A stretch of DNA of 64,000 nt from Sapria himalayana (GCA_029783825.1 JAREIK010010331.1:1-64000), one strand, 5' to 3'. Shown: positions 1 to 12,790, counted from the first letter of the stretch. Made by a program: numbers and translations. The notes: generated by a model from the sequence alone, not told the origin.

Positions 1-31
1 ATTTTATATTTGTATATCAAATTGAATAAAA

Positions 32-1242
32 AATGAAACTAATAATTTATAATAAATAAAAATAAAATCATTTAATAACTTATTTTAATTCAATATTTTA
101 CATAATTGAAACAAAAAAATAACAAAATTGTATTACATCTTATTCATCAATGTATCTACCGACAGTGCATAAAGTATAATATATCCATTCATTGATGTTG
201 CTTTCTCTCTCTCTGCTCCTCCGATCATCATTTTTCTGCTGCGACAATGCTATCCGAGTCATGACACATAATGTCTAGTGAAGAATCTCATCACTTATAC
301 AAGCTTTGTATGAGGAACAATGCAGTATCATATCTGTAAGAAATTTAAACTACTCAGTCAAATTAAAATAAAAAAAAGTTATGTTTTGATTAATATATAA
401 TTCTGGAGTATATATGTAAATATATACTAGCATTTCACTCGGATATATATTACTGCAGTATATGTACATAAAAACTACAGTATTATGTCTACATATAAAT
501 TGAGTACAAATATACTCAATATATATGTACATAAAATACTACAGTATTATATGTACGTATATACTGACATTATTCATACGTATATATCACATTAGGTGAT
601 TTTGTTGCTGCTCCCACTGTCGCTATTGCTGCCACTGTCGCTGTCGTTGCCAATACCACTGCTGTTGTCACCACTGCCACCGATGTCGCCGCCGTCGCTA
701 CTACCGATGTTGGCCACTACAACAGCTACCGTTGCCCCTACTAATTGTGCTACTGCTGCATGCCGCAGCTGCCATAGCTGTCATTGTCGCCACTGCCGCC
801 GCTGCTACCTCTGCAGCCACTACTGCCACTACCACCTCTGTTACCAGTGTTGCTATTTCTTCCAGTGTAGCCACTACTACCACCGCTACCGTCGCTACTT
901 CCGGTGCAACCTCTGGTACTGTCGTTGCCGCCGCTGCCACTGCTGCCACTCCTGCCTCAGCTGCTTCTATCGCCGCCGCCGCCACTACTATAGTAGCTGC
1001 TACCCCCACCACTGCCGTAGCTGCCACCACTGTCACTGCTACTACTGTTGATAATAGGTTTTTACATACCTATAATAGGCTAAAACTCTACCCAAAAAAT
1101 TCGAAGACACACAAACATATTCACAGATATATAAAAATAGTTATTATAGACATGAACAAACACAAATTAAAGTTGATTGTCATACAGCTTAAATTAATAT
1201 TTAATTAAATAATTTAATATTTTCATATTAAATTTAATAAAA
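32..1242 (+). repeat. CACTA subterminal module, copy 1 of 3
   Basis: First of three direct copies of a ~1.2 kb block. Order: A-rich stretch, conserved core (about 120-390, containing TCAATGTATCTACC at 147), palindromic GTACATATA array (about 390-595), GC-rich minisatellite (596-1,052), and a tail (about 1,053-1,200) with TAATAGGCTAAAAC. The same core recurs at 1,360, 2,552 and 63,313 on the plus strand, and on the minus strand near 60,580 and 61,900, always 3' of a CACTA gene set or at an array edge. This places it in the 3' subterminal region of the W/Z element family. Bases 1-31 hold only AT-rich sequence. Confidence 0.8.
596..1052. repeat. GC-rich (GCTGCCACT-type) minisatellite
   Basis: An abrupt GC-rich island in AT-rich DNA, built from degenerate 3- and 9-base units such as GCTGCCACT and GCCGCTGCC. 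Because the unit is a multiple of three, several frames stay open and give Ala/Thr/Val-rich or Cys/His/Arg-rich translations. I read these as artefacts. It sits at the same place in the next two modules (1,810-2,242 and 3,000-3,136). Confidence 0.8.
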
Positions 1243-2430
1243 AGAGAAACTATAAATGAAAAATTTAAATTAAACAAAAAAATTCATTTAATAACTTATT
1301 CTAATACTATATTTAAAATAACTAAACAAAAATAACAAAAATTATATTATATCTTATTAATCAATGTATCTACCAACTGTGTATAAAGTATAATCTATTA
1401 ATGTATTGACGTTGCTTTCTCTCCCTTAGCTCCTTCGATCACCAACTTTCTGCTGCGAAAAAGCTATCCGAGTGACAATGCTTCATATCTGTTGAAAAAT
1501 TCCTACACTTATACTAGCTTCGTATGGTAAAAAATATGATACCACATTTGTAAGAAATTTAAACTACTAAATCAAATCAAAATAAATTTTAAAAAACTAT
1601 GTTTTGATAAATATATATTAATACAGTAAAAATGTACATATATACTAGCATTTTACTCGTACATATATTACTACAGTATTTGTACACATAAATTACAATA
1701 TTATGCGTACAAATATACCGAATACATATATACTCAGTAAATATATACATAAAATACAATATAATTATATGTACGTATATACTGACTATATACGTATGTA
1801 TATACCACATTTGTTGCCATCGTGCTGCTCCCGCTATCGATGCCACTCCTGTCGCTGCTGCCACTACCACTACGGCTATTGCTGGTACTACTACAGGTGT
1901 TGCCACTACTGCTGGTGCTACCGTCGCTGCCGCTGCTACTGATATTGCCACTGCTGCCACTACTGCCGCTATAGCTGCTATCGCTACTAATGCCGCCACT
2001 GCCAGTGAGGCTGCCTCTATGGCCACGCTTGCCTCCACTGCGGCCGCTGCCGCTGTTGCCTCAGCGGCTGTGGCTCCCGCCGTTGTCACTGTCGCTGCTA
2101 TCACCGCAACTACTGCCGCTACTGCCACTGCCGCCACTGCCATCGCAGCCGCTATTGTCACTACCTACCACCGCTACTGCCACTACCATCATTGTAGTTG
2201 TTTCCGTGGCTACCACTTCTACCACTGCTATGGCTGCTAATAATAGGCTTTTACATACCTATAATAGGCTAAAACACTACCCAAAAAATTTAGAGAAACA
2301 TAAACATATTCACAGATATACAAAAATAGTTATTATATACAAGAACAAACACAAATTAAAGTTGATTATCATACAGTTTCAAAAAAAATTTATATAAATA
2401 ATTTAATTTTTTAAATTAATTTTAATAAAA
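1243..2430 (+). repeat. CACTA subterminal module, copy 2 of 3
   Basis: Second direct copy. Core about 1,320-1,600, GTACATATA array about 1,610-1,805, GC minisatellite about 1,810-2,242, tail about 2,243-2,400. The offset from copy 1, measured at the conserved TCAATGTATC motif, is 1,213 bases. The tail repeats that of copy 1 with scattered substitutions. Confidence 0.8.
1810..2242. repeat. GC-rich minisatellite, second copy
   Basis: Same kind of GCTGCCACT-type degenerate repeat as in module 1, at the same position between the GTACATATA array and the tail. The order of variant units differs from copy 1, suggesting independent slippage after the module was duplicated. Confidence 0.75.
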
Positions 2431-3330
2431 ATTGAAACTATAAATAAAAATTTTAAATTAAACAAAAAAAATTCATTTGATGACTTATTCTAATACAAAT
2501 ATTTAAATAACTAAAACAAAAAAATAACAAAGTTATATTACAACTTATTAATCAATGTATCTACCGACAATGCATAAAGTATAATCTATTAATGCATTGA
2601 CATTGCTTTAGTTCCCTCAGCTCCTCCAATCACCAACTCTTTGTTGCGAAAATGATGTCCACGTCATGGTGCATCATGTTTGTTGAAATATTTTTTTACT
2701 TATACAAGCTTCGTATGGGAAACAATGCGGTACCATATCTGTATAAAATTTAAATCACCCAATAAAATCAAAATAAATAAAAAAACTATGTTTTGATAAA
2801 TAAATATTACAGTAGTAAATATGTACATATATACAAACATTTCACTCGTACATATATTACTATCATATATTTATATATAAGTATTGTATTATGCGTACAT
2901 ATATACTGAGTACATATATATACTCAATATATATGTACATAAAATACTATAGTATTATATGTACGTATATATTGACTATATACATACATATATACCACAT
3001 TTGTTGCCATTGCTACTGCTCCTGCTGTCACTGCCAGCTCGTGCAGCTGCTACTATTGCCACTGTCGGTGCAACTTTTTCTGCCACTGATGTCGTGCTGC
3101 CATCGTTGTAATCACTGCCACTGGTTCCGCTGCTGAAAATAGGCTTTTACATTTCTATAATAGGCTAAAACTATACTTAAAAAATTAGGAGACACAAAAA
3201 CATATTCACAGATATATAAAAATAATTATTATAGACATGAAAAAACATAAATTAAGTTGATTGTCATACAGCTTCAAAAAAAATCTAAAAGATGTCCAGC
3301 AATTATATTTAGAGATAAATAGAGTACAAA
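2431..3330 (+). repeat. CACTA subterminal module, copy 3, shortened
   Basis: Third direct copy. Core about 2,520-2,800, array about 2,810-3,000, a short GC minisatellite (3,000-3,136) and a tail to about 3,290. The offset from copy 2 is 1,192 bases. The tail joins sequence that is homologous to the 3' flank of gene 2 in the right-hand element (compare about 58,140-58,455 on the opposite strand). This is therefore the gene-proximal copy. Confidence 0.75.
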
Positions 3331-3722
3331 AATAAAATGTTTTAAGAATAACAAAGATAAGATAAGCTGGCCATCTTTTTGTTTAAGCTGAAATCAGTAA
3401 ATATGGGACCCAAGCATTAGAATGACTATGATAATGTATGAATGCTTTGAATCATGATTTTTTATTTTGTCTCACATAATGTGTCCTACAAAGATTCATA
3501 ATTAGGTTAATCAGAAAAGCAAAGAACAAAGCCAGAATAACAAAAATTGAAACCTGCAAAAAAAATATCATAATTATTTGCTACACATAGAAAAAAATAA
3601 ATAACAGTTCAGAAATAATTTTCATACTCAATCATCCTTATAATTTGTAGGGAATGCTAGCCTCTCCTATGAGGATTCACAACTAGATCTTGGAATGTTA
3701 TCTGTTCTGCCAATGTTGCTAA
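3331..3722 (-). other. 3' flank of gene 2 (element W), no ORF
   Basis: AT-rich, non-coding. Read on the minus strand it matches the region just downstream of gene 2 in the right-hand element (about 57,890-58,250), including a segment around GGTCCCATATTTACTG near 3,400. It is most likely the 3' untranslated and flanking part of the transposon gene. Confidence 0.55.
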
Positions 3723-4091
3723 CTATGACTCCATATAGGACATCTGATGTTGCATTACATTTTTAATTTTTTTCATCTCATGGTTCATTTCTTTAATTTC
3801 TTGCATTTCTTCAATCAAATTATTATACTGCTCATCCTTCTGTTCTTTAATTTCATATATTTCTTCCTTCAAATTAGATATTTGCTCATCCTTCTTTTTC
3901 ATTTTGGTGTCCATAACTATAATACGTTCATTTGTTTCCAGTACTTGTTGTTTGACCGACTCATCCATCATTGCTGAGATAGATGAATTAGAAGCATGAC
4001 GGCTACAACAAGATGCCACTCCCTCAGAGCCAATTTCGTACACTCACTACTTCTTTCGCCCTCTACTACAACCACGTCCTTTAGGTGCCAT
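3723..4091 (-). pseudogene. CACTA gene 2 (Transposase_24/TnpA-like), internally deleted
   Basis: Starts at ATG 4,091 with MAPKGRGCSRGRKK and then runs straight into the C-terminal part, beginning VYEIGSEGVASCC, followed by a coiled coil. The coiled coil holds two 18-residue units (DEQISNLKEEIYEIKEQK and DEQYNNLIEEMQEIKEMN) and ends MSYMES. Adjacent TAG and TGA codons sit at the junction, so the open part is 4,043-3,723. The right-hand relative (56,283-57,882) has about 1.1 kb, including the Transposase_24 core, between the same two points, so the core has been lost here. In the family this protein is thought to bind subterminal repeats. Not functional as it stands. Confidence 0.75.
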
Positions 4092-4230
4092 CTACTATAC
4101 AAAATAAAACATAGAACAAATATTAGAGATATGATGAACAAGCATGCATTTTCGAATAAAACATACTGATAGATTTCAACAAATTATAAAAAGGCTTTGA
4201 TAGTTTAAATTATAAAAATATTATAACAAT
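4092..4230 (-). other. Intergenic spacer between gene 1 and gene 2
   Basis: AT-rich spacer of ~140 bases between the end of the transposase pseudogene and the gene-2 ATG on the same strand. The corresponding spacer in the right-hand element is 56,140-56,282, of nearly identical length and sequence. Confidence 0.5.
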
Positions 4231-7200
4231 TTAATTATCAGCATCACTGTCATCCTTCAATGGATTTCTGATATTTCATCAGATTCTGATAGAAGTTCGA
4301 ACTCATCTTCAGATAGAAATTGATAATCTTCAATTTCTGTTATGCCACCATTTGAGTCTCATAAATTTTCTAAATCTTCATCTACATTTATAGGCTCAAT
4401 ATTATTTATGTCATCTTCCTGGAATACCAGTGCAATATCTAAGTATGCACTTCTATGTTACGATGTTGGTACTTTAAATTTTGATCGGGCTTTGATTTTG
4501 CAAATCGCCCACCAATCTCTCTTATCACAAGATAAACTCAGACACGTACAATTAATATACTTGAGCAACTTGAACTACCATAATAAATGCCTCATATTGA
4601 TTATATGTGTAATTTTGGTTAACATCCACTAACTTATAATCCGAATGAATCATTATAACCACATATCATATAGGATAAAACCACTCGCTCTTAAATAATA
4701 CAATGCTGTTATTTTTGATTCCAGGATACTCCACCTCAATAACTTTTTTGAGTTGACCATAATAATCAATCTCATCTGCACTATGACATGAGCCTTTAAT
4801 GCATACACCACTATTCATTGTTGTTTTAGAAGAACAGTGGCCGATTGTGTGAAATTTATATCTATTAATAAAATACCCAGGATAACTTGTCACATATCTA
4901 AACGGGCCTTTGCTTATATTCTGAATGAAAATATTTGAATCTCCATTTGAAGGAACAATTCCATGTGACAGTAAATTAAAAAAATGAAATTAACAAATAA
5001 AAGATACAAATAAATTAAATAATAAAAAAATTTTTAGCATAATACTTCTCACATAATTTTTTAACCAATTTGCAAATTTAGTTTCTAGCATATAATAGAC
5101 ATCATTGCTGGAAATTACTAGTTGCTTATATTTTAACTGCTCAACATGAATATAGTATAAATATAAAAAGAGAGAGAAGGGTGTATATTAATTTTTAATA
5201 ATTCCTATTAAAGATAAAATTAAACTATGATTAAACTTGCAACCTTTTTTGATATACATACTCAATATATGATGCAACTACTTTATAATTAAGTAAAACG
5301 TAGCTCTGGGTTGCTTTGTACTATTCATCTATCATACATCTTTTCATTGCTCTTCCAAATACTTTTCTAGGGTGCTTGAAGATAGATAGTTTGTCCACAG
5401 AATCATCTTCTACCATCACATGATCTTCATCATTTCATGGTACATTTCTATTCTTTGTAGTAACATGGTCCTCAAAATAATAAGAATAAAATGATGATGC
5501 TTCTTCTACTAAATATGCATTGCAAATTGAACCTTCAACTTTTTCCTTGTTTCTAAGATTCAATTTCAACTTACAAAGATACCTACAATCATAATGTTAG
5601 GTTTCAATTAGATTAAATTATAATATTACTTTTTTACGAAATAATATAACATAGCAAATTATATGTATTTACCTTTCAAAAGGATACATCCACCTGAATT
5701 GCACTGGCCTTGCAATCCTTGCTTCATATGACAAATGGATTGGAAAATGCATCTCAACATGTCATCTATTTTGATTGTGGTTGCAGTTAGCTGTTTGAAA
5801 AACAAACTAAGTTCTGTAAGGACCTTCCAAACACTTAGGGGAAGTATTTAACAGAATGCAATTGGTATTAATCTCTGCATAAATACATGACAGTCATGAC
5901 TTTTCATTCCAAATAAATTAGATTCTTCTTATCCGTGCATATCTACCCATATTTGACACAAATGCATTAGGGAATTTCAAATTTTTAACACATTCACACA
6001 ATATTTGTCTTGCCTTTTTATCAAGTGTGTAGCAAGCTTTACTGAATTTTCCTATTTCCTCATTTAGTTTCAATTCAGGATGTCGACAGTAATCATTCAG
6101 CTATTTTCTTGATTTTAAAGTGTCTTTGTTTATCCATCTACATTAAGGATAGTGTTAATAACATTATCAAACATATTTTTTTTCAATATGCATTACATCT
6201 AAGTTATGACAAATTAAATTGGATTTCCAATAGGGTAAGTCCCAAAATATTCTACATTTCTTCCAGCCAAATAATTTGTCTATTCTTCCATTACTTCCAG
6301 TAGCTTCTTTTTTAGTTACCATCTTCAAACCCAAACTCTGAATCTTTGTTATAATATCATCTCCTGAACGAACTGCTAGTGCAACCTTCATCACAGTTTT
6401 ATTTTTTCAAAATGCAGTTCTATTTCTTCGAAATGGATGATTCTTAGGTAGACATTTACGATAATTATCAAACCATGACTGTTTAACACTAAATTTGAGG
6501 GTAAATACATCAGAATTTGTCATGCAATATGGGCATGCCAATCGTCTTCTAGTACTCCAGCCAGACAACTTTGATATGCATGAAAGTCACTTACCATCCA
6601 CATAAGGGTTGCTTGCATAATGAAAATTTACTTCTTTGAGATATCATATGTATTCATGCCAATATCCCACAAATGATTTAACTCTGCAATAAGAAGCTAT
6701 AAGAAAACATCCAACATGTCTTTTGGATTTTTTGGCCTTGGAACCAACATTGACAAAAACATATATTGCTCCTTCATACATAACCATGAAGGAAAGTTAT
6801 AAGGTGTCACTATCACCGGCCATGTTGAATATTGTTGCCCAGATTGCCCTAATGGCTGAAATCCATCAGTGTAGAGACCGAATCTCACATTTTGACTTTC
6901 TGCTGCAAAATATGTATGTATATAATTAAAATTCATCCAAGCAAGTGAATCTGATGGATGCCACATTACCCCTTCTTCAACCTCATGCTCAAAATGCCAC
7001 CTCATATCATTTGCTATTGCATTTGATGCTTATAGTCTCTATAATCGAGGAATTAATGAAAAATAACATATCTTCTTAAAGACAACCTTTAATTTTTGTT
7101 GCATATCTACAACATGAGGTGCCTTCCTAAATCGAGGATGATCACAAAACATAGAACAAATTAAATAACTATCACCGCCCCAATATAGCATGCATTTATT

Positions 7201-7863
7201 TAAACAACAACCAATTTTTTTCACTGGTAGACCCATTCCTCATTGTAACTTCTTAGTGTTGTAAAAGTTGTTAGTGATCAAATTATTATCCGAAACAATC
7301 TCCATCAATTCTATCAGCTGATCAAATAATTTCTCAGACATATGATTTTCTTACTTAATGCTCATTAGATGAGCCACAAGTGACAATTAAAAATGTGTTT
7401 TACAACTAGGTCACAACTCTTTATCTGCAGCTTTAAGCATTTTATAAAATTTCTAAGCTTCATGATCATGTGGTTCATCCATGTAATCCATTCTGAAGTT
7501 AGCACAAGCAGCTTCCGTGATCATTCTATGGTATGTGTTTGATGATTCTTCACCATAAGCAAATGATTCAGTACCCTCATTTTGGTCAATTTTCAGAGCC
7601 ATTGCACTTTCACCATGATAAATCCAAACAAAATAATTTTGCACATAGCCATATTTAGCCAAATGATATCTTATAGCATTTGCATCATGAAAAAGGATAT
7701 TTTGATACTTGCGATGATTACATGGACACTTAATTTTTTCTCCATCCATCAATTTCGATTGACTACATACAAAATTGATAAAAGTTCAAGTCCAGTCAAA
7801 AATTCTTTATTCAAAAATTTATTAATAACCCCTTTTGTACATAACTTTATGATCTAAACTCAT
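4231..7863 (-). pseudogene. CACTA (En/Spm) TnpD-type transposase, decayed
   Basis: Reads right to left. The likely start is ATG at 7,863 (MSLDHKVMYKRG), then a frameshift into NKEFLTGLELLSILYV and another into the transposase-associated domain (KIKCPC, YHLAKYGYVQNYFVWIYHGE, 7,752-7,600). The Transposase_21 (Tnp2) domain follows: GLPVKKIGCCLNKCMLYW (~7,230), DMRWHFEHEVEEGVMWHPSD (~6,990), GLYTDGFQPLG (~6,870), WKKCRIFWDLPYWKS, HNLDVMHIEKK (~6,190) and LKSHDCHV-like sequence (~5,900). The aspartates in TDG and LDVMH are candidate catalytic residues by family comparison. A DUF4216-like C-terminus (YFINRYKFHT, GVCIKG, DYYGQLKKVIEVEYPG, VLFKSEWF) spans about 4,890-4,660, and the frame ends KDDSDADN at 4,231. 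Several stops and frameshifts plus AT-rich, intron-like gaps (e.g. 4,980-5,230) make it a pseudogene. Family identification is firm; exon borders are approximate. Confidence 0.88.
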
Positions 7864-8145
7864 TTTGCCATATTTTATTTACAAAAAATAATGCTCAATC
7901 ATTATTTTAAATAAAACATTCTATTACTTCAAAATATACAAATAATTAAATAAAATTAATTACAAATGAATATTTACAAATTAAAAATCATGAATATCGA
8001 GGCAATGTGTTTGTAGAATCTATATTTATAGATAAGGAAATTTTTAGCATGATAAATATTAATAGATATCATAGTAATAATAGATGAATGGTACAAAATA
8101 CGATAATGCAAAAGAAAGAAAACAAAAAAGAAAGACATTCAAAGT
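7864..8145 (-). other. 5' leader region of the W transposase gene
   Basis: AT-rich sequence between the putative transposase ATG and the purine/pyrimidine tract. No ORF or clear motif. It probably contains the 5' untranslated region. It is absent from the right-hand element, where the deletion junction joins the CT tract directly to the end of gene 1. Confidence 0.4.
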
Positions 8146-8385
8146 TTGAATGATGAGAGAGAGAGAGAGACAAGGGGGATGGAAAGAGGGGCACAGAAAT
8201 GGGGAGACGGGAAAAGAGAGGGAGAGAGAGAAGGAGGAAGAGAGAGGGGGAGAGAAATAGTGAAAGGGAGAGAGGAGGAGAGAGGGGGGAGAGAGGGAGA
8301 GAGAGTGGGGGGAGAGGGAGAGAGATAGGGAGAGAGAAAGAGGGGGTGGAGAGAAAGAGAGAACAAGCAAGAAAGAAGAGCGAGA
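8146..8385. repeat. GA/CT-rich tract upstream of the transposase gene
   Basis: About 240 bases of GAGAGAGG- and GGGAGAGA-type repeats on the plus strand (CT-rich on the transposase coding strand), about 280 bases upstream of the transposase ATG. The mirror copy lies at 55,690-55,912 in the right-hand element. Apparent Ser/Leu/Pro-rich or Glu/Arg/Gly-rich ORFs here are repeat artefacts. CT tracts in plant 5' regions can act as core-promoter pyrimidine patches or GAGA-factor (BBR/BPC) sites. That role is inferred. Confidence 0.8.
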
Positions 8386-8760
8386 AGAAAAAATTACAAG
8401 ATATAGAGTATGACACATAAAGAAAAAGAGGAAGAGAAGGATAGAAATAATTATAGAGGGAGAAAGAGACACATAGAGAGTGCAGTATTAGAATGATGAA
8501 TTATATAAAAGAAAATAAAATCTCTTCTGTACAAACCTATCAAATATTATATCTTTTGTTATACATAAGTTCATATTTGAGCCTGAGGCCCAATGACTGG
8601 GTTTAGTTAAGAGTACAACCCTTATTTGTATTATACCATATATGAGCATAATCAACAGACACTCTCATACTATGTGCTTACATATTGTTGATATTATATC
8701 TTTAGCAGTTTTATTTCAAGTTAGTGCAACAAAATTGTATTATTCCATATATAATTATAT
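8386..8760 (-). promoter_or_regulatory. Conserved upstream block of the CACTA gene
   Basis: Low-repeat sequence shared with 55,415-55,685 on the opposite strand. Shared motifs on the coding strand include TTAGTGCAAC(A/T), AATATGTAAG, GAGAGTGTC and GATAGGTTTGTA. Its conservation between two otherwise decayed copies, and its position between the AT minisatellite and the CT tract, suggest the element's promoter region. No TATA box or start site is assigned. Confidence 0.45.
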
Positions 8761-10145
8761 GTTAGGAGACATATAGTAAATGTAGTTATGAATAGTTACA
8801 TATAGTCAAACATATAATTAAATATAGATATACGCATACAAATAGTTATAAGTAAATATAAATAAATGCATATAAAGTTATAAAATAGTATATAGATTTA
8901 CATATATGTATACATATATGTTTACATAATTAAAAATAAAGTTATATTTATTTATATAGAGTTTTTTATAGTTATACAAATATTTAGATATAGTTATAAA
9001 CATTTAGTCAAACATTATGTTGCATATTTTTATAAATATAGTAATAAATATAGTTACATGTGGTTATACATATATTTACACGTATAATTAAACTTATATT
9101 TATACATGTATGTATATATATTTTTTCATATAATTTCATATATTTATACATATAGTTATGTATAGGTATGGATATACTAAAATACATTTTTCATACTAAT
9201 ATATAAAAATGTATATTAAATACATGTTGTTGATTATATATTTAAATATAGTTATGTATACAGTTTTTATAGTTATACATATAGTAAGATAGAATTATTT
9301 ATTGTTATATGTTAATATACATATAATATATATAGTTATAAAAATTTATATATCGTTAAACATTTAGTTATATATATATATATATATATATATTCATACA
9401 AGTAATTATATTTAGTTATACATAAATATATACAATGTTATAAACAAATATATAGATTTACACATATGTATACATATATGTATAAATAGTTACAAATATA
9501 GTTATATTTAATTATATAAAGTTTTATTTAGTTTTATAAATATGTATATATAGTTATACACATATAATTAAATATAATGTTTTATGTTTTAATACATGTA
9601 ATTATAAATATAGTTACATGTGGTTTTACATATAGTTACACATATAGTTATATTTATATTTATACATGTAGGTATTTATATTTATTCATATAATTTTATA
9701 TATTTATACATATAGATATGTATAGGTATAGATATAGTAAAATACATTTTTATATACTAATATATACAAATGTATACTAAATATAAGATGTAAATTATAT
9801 TTAAATATAATTAAGTATAAAGCTTTATATATATATATATATAATAAGATACAATTTTTTATATGTATATGTTATTATACATATAGTATATATAGCTATT
9901 AATATTTTGATATATTTAAACATATAGTTATATATAAATATATTCATACAAATAGTTATACATAAATATATAAAGTTATAAATAAATATATTGATTTATA
10001 TATATTTATACATAGTGATAAATATTTATATATATATATATAGTTATACAAATATTTATACATTGTAATACACATATAGTTAAATATAATGTTGTATGTT
10101 ATTATACATGTAATTATAAATATAGTTACATGTAGGTATACATAT
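8761..10145. repeat. AT minisatellite (ATATAGTTATACATATAG-type)
   Basis: A ~1.4 kb degenerate array of units such as TATAGTTATACATATA, with longer-range duplication (compare about 8,940-9,330 with about 9,490-9,890). The same family is found inverted at 54,600-55,410, at the same position relative to the CT tract, and in shorter form near 35,460-35,640. It contains no gene. Confidence 0.75.
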
Positions 10146-12240
10146 AGTTACACATATAATCATTATTCTAACACTTAAAATTATCAAATTCTACTTGCTT
10201 TATCATTATAAAGTTTTTTAGAATCCAAGATTTCTAAAAAGTTACTAGTTAGATGGTTGGTAGCATCATTAAATGGGGGTAAGCCCTGGATTTAAACCTA
10301 CCATTACTCTTTGAAGAAGTATATTTTGGTAAACCCTATGAGAATCAAAAATTGATTTTTGAATTCTGAAACTATTAATTTAGATTTAAATTTATTAAAG
10401 GCTTCTGTGAGATAAACAAAGTTGATGCACTTCAGTGCATCAAAATTGGATAAAAGTTATAGGACAAAATATCAAGGGGACCCATAATGAAAATAATAAT
10501 GTTTTATTACAATTTTTAATTTTAATATAATATTTGGTGACCCAAATCCAAAATATTTATGATTTGGGTCTTCCAAATTCCTATACTGATAATTACCTTC
10601 TTTTAATCATACAGTATGCATATACTCAAGTATGCATATGAGTTTATACAGAAACGCATTTTTTTCATAAATAAAAACATATGCATATGGAGTTTATACA
10701 TACTTTATAAGCATAAACATAATCATAAACCCGTTTCTGCATACTGAGTAAGCAGAAACGAGTTTATGCATAATGTTTTTTTAATTATATTGGGATAATG
10801 ATGAGTATCCAAATTTAGGTACTAAAATATATCCCAAATCATATATATTTTTATTTTGGATTCCATAACATAATTATCCATTATATATATGTATTTATAT
10901 AAATAGATTATGGATGTAAATATTAAGTATTATTATTATTATTAGTGTCGTGGAGGAATTCCATTTTTTTTTGCAAAGTTAGATAAATGTTAGTGCTATT
11001 TTTGGAAGCAACAAAATAAAATGAATAGTACTTTCATTATCAAGAAAATCTATTTAGTAAAATTCTAATATTGAACAAATTTAAGAAAATACTTCTCAAA
11101 GCAATATTCCTACCTTTTAGTGGTATCAATGAATAATATTAAATTATTTTTGTTATTTTGTTTTGTAATTTAAGAGATGCAAGCCTAATCTTTTTTTTTA
11201 TTTTAAGTTAGGATGATTTGGATTTCTTGTTATGCATGTAATTGCTACTTAAGAGCTACAAGCCTACTCTATTTTCATGTTCTTTTTTCTCTCAATAATT
11301 TGGATTTTTTTGGCTCCTTTGCAAGACTAATAATTATTCTTGATCACTAATTTATTTTAGATATTTTTTTAATTGCTATGTGATCAACTCGAAAACTTAA
11401 AAATACCTTTATGCGACATCATAAGCAAGGTCTCTTTGTTCAAGCTTCTTTGTTGTGCCATTCAAAACTATAATAAAACCTTGATTTATCATTTTCATTA
11501 TACATGTTGAATAGTTCTATACTTAGTCTCTTACAAGGGATTTGAACATAATGCAGGTTGATGTGTTGGATTTAGCTTGGGGTTAGGTGGGCTCTTAACC
11601 TATTGACTTGCATTCCTACAAACAATTTAGAAATATTAAAAATTTAAGATATAATATATAAAAAAATGATCATATGACATACAAATCATGTAAGTGACTA
11701 AATTTATTTTTAAATTAAATTTATAATCTCTTTTCTTTGGTTCAAATTAGAAACGTAATCAAATTATGGTGCTAGTATGAATATAATCAACCCTCATATG
11801 ACTTATGAAATGTCATCCCTCTAGTGGCTATTAAGCTAGCATGAAATGAATATACATCATTATAGCCATATGAATCATAATAAATCTTTCTTTTATGGTA
11901 CAATATAAATGGATGGATGGATTAACTTCTCATTTATTGATCATACAATAAATACAAGTGGCTTAGACAACATTGAAAAGTAATTGTTTGATATGAGTAC
12001 ATAATGAGTTTATAATGACCCAGAATAATTTAAAGATGAGATTGAACGAGGGTTTATTATCATGATCCTAGGGCACTCTCATTCAGGGGCTGTGATGTGC
12101 TTAGTTTGATTAGTTAAATTTCATTGGATTTAAAATACCTTAAATTCCAATATTATATGTTTTTGCATTTTTAATTATAAGTTTTTACAATTTTTATAAA
12201 TTACTTATAAAGTATAGTAAAAGTTTATGTATACTATTTC
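10146..12240. other. Unassigned AT-rich sequence in element W
   Basis: No ORF of note and no protein family recognised on either strand. It is less repetitive than its flanks. It includes a short region with repeated TATGCATATG-like motifs (about 10,610-10,700) and a strong hairpin at 10,724-10,768. No counterpart is evident in the right-hand element, so it may be an insertion. Confidence 0.4.
10724..10768. repeat. Hairpin (17 bp stem, 11 nt loop)
   Basis: CATAAACCCGTTTCTGC at 10,724-10,740 pairs with GCAGAAACGAGTTTATG at 10,752-10,768, with one mismatch. Nearby copies of AGTTTATACAGAAACGC (about 10,640) show the motif is locally repeated. No T-run follows that would suggest a terminator, and the function is unknown. 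Confidence 0.6.
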
Positions 12241-12419
12241 TATAGTTATATAGATATTGTTAAGTGTTTTTTTTTGTTTTTTTTTATTTTTTTAATAGAT
12301 ACAGTTATGTTTAAATAGTTTATGTATACTATTTTTATAGTTATATAGATATAGTTATGTTTAAACACACTTATATAGAATACACTTATATTTATGTATA
12401 CTATTTTTGTATACAATAT

Positions 12420-12790
12420 ATAGTTATGTATATTGAAGCAGTTATTAATTAGACATACCAATGTGCACCATCAAATTCACACAATGACAATGCATTATAT
12501 CACAAATGCATGAAGTATGTATACGATTAAGTATATATATGCAATCCAAACGAACCATGGTGAATAAAGAAGAAGAATTTCAGAAACAATAAATAATAGA
12601 ATCAATACGCATAAACTCAATTTTCGATTATATGTTGATAAAGAATAAATGGATAAAATGGTACCTCAAATCAAATAACATATTAAAACATAAACCTCAA
12701 TTATATGTTGATGCATCAGTGTCGAGAGATAGATGGCCGAATGCGAAGGTTTGCTTCAATTGTTAGAGATTATCGCATCTCGACAAGTGA
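12420..12790 (+). repeat. Conserved U block of the Y-type element (third copy)
   Basis: Moderate-complexity block also found at about 36,740-37,065 and 37,580-37,915 (plus strand) and 29,540-29,880 (minus strand). Shared landmarks are CACACAATGA, AATGAATGAAGTATGTATA-like sequence, CAATCCAA, TGGTGA(T)TAAAGAA and a GTGTCGAGAGATAGA motif (about 12,720). No stable ORF is shared between copies. It probably belongs to the inner end of the Y-type arm. Confidence 0.6.

Noticed and set aside
732..2397. Ala/Thr-rich ORFs sharing a basic C-terminal tail (NRLLHTYNRLK, HKHIHRY) in modules 1 and 2
   Set aside because: Frames are open only because the minisatellite unit is a multiple of three. Differences between the tails are mostly amino-acid-changing, and module 3 has a stop and a frameshift. 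Looks neutral.
8059..8472. Ser/Leu/Pro-rich and Glu/Arg/Gly-rich ORFs on both strands
   Set aside because: Translations of the GA/CT tract in all frames.
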